NCBI GenBank assembly: GCA_036583965.1
Contig: JAZBQD010000027.1
Span: 24,435,001-24,499,000, forward strand
DNA: 64,000 nt
Source of the DNA: Prunella strophiata
Taxonomy: Eukaryota; Chordata; Aves; Passeriformes; Prunellidae
Reading direction: 5' to 3'
Positions 60,255 to 64,000 of the stretch are shown here, piece by piece. The notes below the pieces were generated by a model. That model was not told the origin of the DNA. It did not search any database and worked only from the letters and a program-made list of their open reading frames with translations. The first letter of the stretch is position 1. Every line of letters begins with the position of its first letter. The translations under genes were made by a program, and so were the position numbers.

Positions 60255-60420
60255 CAGCCAGGCCATGGCACAAGTGCCACAGCCAGCCTTTCCTCAAACA
60301 CCTCCAGGGACGGCGACTCCGCCGCCCCCCTGGGCAGCCAGCCCTTTCCAATGCCTAATCACCATTTCCGGGAAGGAACTCCTCCAGAAGTGCGACCTGA
60401 ACCTCTCTCCTGGCGCAGCT
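60255..60420 (-). mobile_element. CR1 LINE fragment inside the CpG island
   Basis: CAAACACCTCCAGGGACGGC, GACTCCGCCGCC, CTGGGCAGCCAGCCCTTTCC, AATGCCTAATCACC and CCTGGCGCAGCT follow reverse-complement CR1 order. The copy retains or has gained CpGs, unlike other CR1 copies here. It ends about 300 bp upstream of the likely transcription start. Confidence 0.8.
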
Positions 60421-60689
60421 CAGCCGCCCCCGGCCGGGGAGGGCGGTCAATGGAGAGGGGCGGTGGTGCGGAGGGAACCCCGCAGGACGCGGTGCCGCAT
60501 CCCGGGAACGGGAAAGGAAAGGGAAAAGGACACGGAGCACTGCCGGCGGCGGGGCCGGAGGTGTGGGCAGGGCGGGGGAAGCAGCGAGCAGCCCCGGCCG
60601 CCGCCGCGCCCCGGCCGTGAGGGAGGCGGAGGAGGGCGCGGGGCGGCCCGGGCGCGGCGGCCCCGTCCGCGCTCCCCCTGCCCAGCCCC

Positions 60690-60813
60690 GGCCATGAATA
60701 TGTAACTCCCCTCTATTTCCCGAGCTCCATTGCGGAGCCGCCGCTCGCCATATTGTGCTGCGGGGGCTGCGGCGGCACCGCCGGCCACGGAAGCGAGGCG
60801 GCAGCGGCGGGCG
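60690..60813 (+). other. Putative noncoding first exon of RNF2
   Basis: The donor GGCGGGCG/GTGAGCG at 60814-60815 is a good 5' splice site in the plus direction. The region just upstream, from CTCTATTTCCCGAG through GCCATATTGTGCTGCGG, looks like a TATA-less housekeeping-type start. The 5' limit is a guess. An ATG at 60753 opens a frame through the donor without recognised similarity. Neither transcript evidence nor RNF2 coding sequence is visible. Confidence 0.4.
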
Positions 60814-60923
60814 GTGAGCGCGGGGCCGGGCGGCGCGGCCGGGGCGCTCTGTCCCTGCGGGGCCGGGGCGGGTGCGGAGCCGCGGGTGCCTGTGCGCGGT
60901 GTCCGGGCGGGGTGACCCCGGCC

Positions 60924-60950
60924 GGGGAGGCGGCGGGGCGGGGGTCGGGG
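60924..60950 (+). promoter_or_regulatory. Potential G-quadruplex
   Basis: Four runs of four to five G separated by loops of 7, 1 and 2 bases (GGGGAGGCGGC then GGGGCGGGGGTCGGGG) meet the canonical G4 pattern on the plus, non-template strand. It lies about 110 bp after the putative first-exon donor. Confidence 0.6.
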
Positions 60951-61560
60951 TGTCCGGGAGGAGCCGTGGCCAGCGGCCCCATGGCAGCCTGGTGCCCTCG
61001 TTGCCCCCGGCCGTGCTGCAGGGCCGCGGGGCAGCGAGCCGCCCCCAGGGCCGGCGTGGGGCTGCGGAGCCCGGAGCAGCCGGGTTATTCATCTGTACGC
61101 ACATACCTATATGCGCGCAGCTATCTCCCTATACATGCACGTAGGGATGCATGTGTAGGTGCATGTGTGCAGCCTGGGAGCTGCAGGCAGAGGCAGAACG
61201 CGGCTCCATCGCAGCCGCAGTAGCGCAGCAGCAGCCGGCACCGCCGCTGCCATCCCCGGCAAGGGACAGCTCACGGACACGGCCCCGAGCCGCTCCCGCT
61301 GCCTGCGCATCGCCCCTCTGAGCGGTGCCATCCCGGGTGTGATTTACAGCTCGGCCTTCCCCGTCTTTTGTCTGTCCCGCAGCCCGTGCCGAGCGGTGCT
61401 GGCGGGGCGCGATGCTCGCGAAGTGGGGCTGCGAGCCACCCGGCTGCTCCCGGGAAAATGTCGCTTCCCACGGGGCAGCAGGTGCAGAAGGACGCTGTGC
61501 CGGGAGCTGAGGATGTGTCTCCTCCCTCCTCATCGCTCCCGCTGCTTCCCCTACGAATTT

Positions 61561-64000
61561 AGCACTTGCTTCTTGCCAAGTTTTACATTCTGCAGTAGCT
61601 CTTCTGGATCGCTTGCCTTCCTTGCACCAACCCTGTGGCACTGTATGTGAAACAAGCACGGAGCAATATTCTTCTTGGGATTTTTGTTAAGCTGTTTGTT
61701 TTTCAGACCCTTTTCTATGGAATATAACTGGATCAAATGCCTAATTCCACAGAAATCCAGAGGACAGCTAGTAGAGAAAGATGATTTCCAGGACGTTAAT
61801 TCATAATCCAGCCCTGTTTGGAAGTGGTTGTAGCTCTGTGTGATAGCTGTGCACTGCACATGGGCTTTTAAGGATTAAAGGGAATTGCTTGCGTTTGAAA
61901 AACTGTGACTGGTGTGCAGGTGAAATTATCATTGCTTGGGGAGAATTCTTTCGTCGAGTGTCATTCATTCAGTGACAAAGACTCGATTTGTCATAGGAGT
62001 TCCCTGCAGAGGTGCTCTGATTTGTATTCATCTGTGTTTCCATTAAAACTTGTGTAATGAGATAATTTGACTTTTTTATACATCATGTCAAGCTCAGAGC
62101 TGACATTCAGCTGTCAGTGAAGACAGAGGCACTGGCTGTGACAGCAGCGGATATGGATGAGCAGTATATTTTGCATTAAAATTATTTGTTGGAAGGATTA
62201 TCTTTATCAGTTGTCTGGAGATGGGAGGGATTTTCACTGGACAGCACGAGGTGCAGTGTCAGGTACAAGTTTGTGGCTGGGTGTGACTCTGTGACAGAGC
62301 CTTTCAGCAATGACAAATGGAGAGGATCTTTAAACCTCACTGCCCCCATGAATTGTCACTCCCCCATGAGTGTTTAATAGCTGCACACTCACAGTGTCTA
62401 ATAATACTGTTTGCATTTAAGTTTATGATAATGGGGGGACACACACATTGTATTGGAGGTATTTTTTCACTTCTTCAGTGGCTAAAATTGTTGGCCTTTG
62501 GCTCAAAGCTTTGAAACACAAGCCTTGCTGCAGCTGCCAAGAAAAGCACTTTATTTCACATCTTAGAGGTGAAATAATACACAGGTGCCAGCAAAGTAAA
62601 TTGCATGGGATTCCCTTGGTCAGTGATGTTTTGTTTTGGGAGTGATGAGTGGTAATGGGATGACTATAAAGACTTGATTGGGCATCTTGGGTGACTGGAG
62701 CAGAGTTCTGGCATTTTCAGTGCTCTTCTGTTAGTGAATACAAATACAGGCTACAGGAAAGGCATCAGTCTTTTATGTGAAATAGACATTGAGCTAAGTG
62801 AATTTCTTCATCTTTCTTTTAACTTTCCCTTGCTTACAAAAAAAGATGTAATGGGGGGAGGGAAAGGAGCTTTAAAAATGAGACCCCAGTCTGTGACTGC
62901 TCAGTTGTGTTTTTCTTAGGAGCATTTTCAGTATTTCAGATCTCCTCTACTGAAGCACCAGCTCTAGGAACATGCATGAAAGAAGCATTGGAGTAAAGGA
63001 ATTCCTTCCACTTTTTTTTTTTTTTTTTTTTCCCCTAAATACCTTTTACCTGTTTTTGTGTGAATAGGTCAGCAGTTTAATAATGATGCAGGCAGAGAGT
63101 GAAGAGGTTGGTGAAGAGATGCTGTTGAGCCTCAGCTTGCTTCTGCTTGGTTTTCTGTTGATTCAAATAACTGGCTGTCAGAGCTGACCTTAAATTCGTA
63201 ATTTTCAAAGGAATGACAGCATTTGGTATTGTGGAGCTGTTTAGACTTGTTGCAGTGGAGAAATACTTTAGGAATTACCCCTGTCTGCTTTCCCCCCCAC
63301 TTGTGGATCCTGGAGCTCTCTTGCAGACAGCAGGGAGTTAGCAGTAGTGTTCTGCTAACTAATTAAAATCTAATCATTCTTTACTCTTCACCTCTTGGGG
63401 ATAACATTGCACTGTTTTGTGTAAGTATTGGTTTAAACTGTGTTAGGTGTTGCTCCTGTAGTGCTGTTTACAAAATGGACAGTCTTACTTGTGAGGGAGT
63501 CCTTGAAACACAAATTGTTCTTTGCTGTTGCCCGACTGTAGGTGAGAGCTGCCTGCTTGCCAAATTCACTGTTTTGCTTTTATATATTTATTGCAGCTAT
63601 TAAGTCAATCAGACATAAAATTGCTTGAGTCTTTTTGTCTCTCAAGTGTTGTGGGGGAGTTTATTTTCTGTTTGTTAATAACCAAGCTGTCTTTTTGTTC
63701 TCGTCAAGAAAATTCTATCACTGTTGGTTGTGCCTTCACTGCCAAGTGGGAGAGAAATCCTTGTGGCTCTCTAACATAGCTCTTGGAAGGAGCCTGGAAT
63801 CCTGCACATACCTCTGGCAGAACCAGTCACAGCATTTGTGAAGATGCAAAAGATTCTGAATTGTAGTGCATGGATGTTCATAGAAGTTTTGTTAAAATGT
63901 ACAAAAAATTTAAAGGCCACAACAGAGGTACTGAAATGATTAAACTTCACCTTACTGATTGAAGTGCTCAGCTCTTGCTTTTGGCAGCTGTTACTTCAAG
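61561..64000 (+). other. Putative RNF2 intron 1 (start)
   Basis: AT-rich unique sequence right of the CpG island, with a T20 tract at about 63013-63032. I looked for the start of the RNF2 coding sequence and did not find it. No interspersed repeat recognised. Confidence 0.4.

Larger units (their letters stand above)
59940..61560. promoter_or_regulatory. CpG island, putative RNF2 promoter
   Basis: About 1.6 kb of CpG-dense DNA, peaking at 60.55-61.05 kb. It includes a YY1-like GCCATATTG, GC-rich stretches and a plus-strand splice donor at 60814. In other vertebrates the gene next to NIBAN1, transcribed head-to-head, is RNF2 (RING1B, the Polycomb E3 ligase), whose first exon I recall as noncoding. 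The position and direction fit, but no RNF2 coding exon lies in the window, so the name is inference. Frames of up to 263 codons here are stop-poor GC-rich noise. Confidence 0.5.

Noticed and set aside
59776..61659. Proteins of up to 263 codons in the RNF2-side CpG island
   Set aside because: Overlapping frames on both strands have Pro/Arg/Ala-rich composition and no domains, as expected of GC-rich noncoding DNA.

Overview
The window looks like avian nuclear DNA, most likely from a songbird. It carries many 5'-truncated CR1 retroposon fragments in both orientations, at least one solo retroviral LTR, long AT-rich introns, small GC-rich CpG islands, and four exons of a vertebrate gene. There are no bacterial-style operons, no CRISPR array and no tRNA or rRNA that I can see. 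The species assignment is inference from repeat style.

The only protein-coding gene I can support is NIBAN1 (FAM129A), on the minus strand. Exon 1 (38196-38250, start codon and a predicted N-myristoylation signal), exon 2 (11306-11436), exon 3 (10089-10221) and exon 4 (9218-9332) encode about 145 N-terminal residues, including the start of the PH-like domain. Intron 1 is about 26.8 kb. Exon 5 was not found and should lie beyond the left edge. Exons 1-2 and 3-4 join in frame. Exons 2 and 3 do not join in frame at the sites that look canonical.

Layout: 1-9217 is NIBAN1 intron 4, dominated by a 40-bp minisatellite (1591-2713) and a 4.5-kb 40/31-bp minisatellite (3991-8448). 9218-11436 holds exons 4, 3 and 2. 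11437-38195 is intron 1, with CR1 fragments, a 47-bp minisatellite (about 28.6-29.4 kb), a probable LTR fragment (about 29.7-30.2 kb) and a GC-rich minisatellite beside exon 1. 38196-38470 is exon 1 and the NIBAN1 promoter. 38.5-59.3 kb is intergenic, with CR1 pieces and two good CTCF-like motifs in divergent orientation. 59295-59913 is a solo LTR with a perfect 6-bp target-site duplication. 59.9-61.6 kb is a CpG island with a plus-strand splice donor. By position and direction I infer it to be the promoter and noncoding first exon of RNF2, which lies head-to-head with NIBAN1 in other vertebrates. 61.6-64 kb would be its first intron.

The longest open frames in the window (1106, 1056 and 990 codons) are artefacts of a 31-bp repeat with no stop in any forward frame. 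The most unusual material is the minisatellite set inside NIBAN1 introns. Read in the gene's sense direction, the big array has a GTGAGT donor-like motif in almost every unit, the 40-bp array has a branch-point-plus-AG motif per unit, and part of the 47-bp array has a pyrimidine tract plus CAG. Whether these affect splicing is untested.
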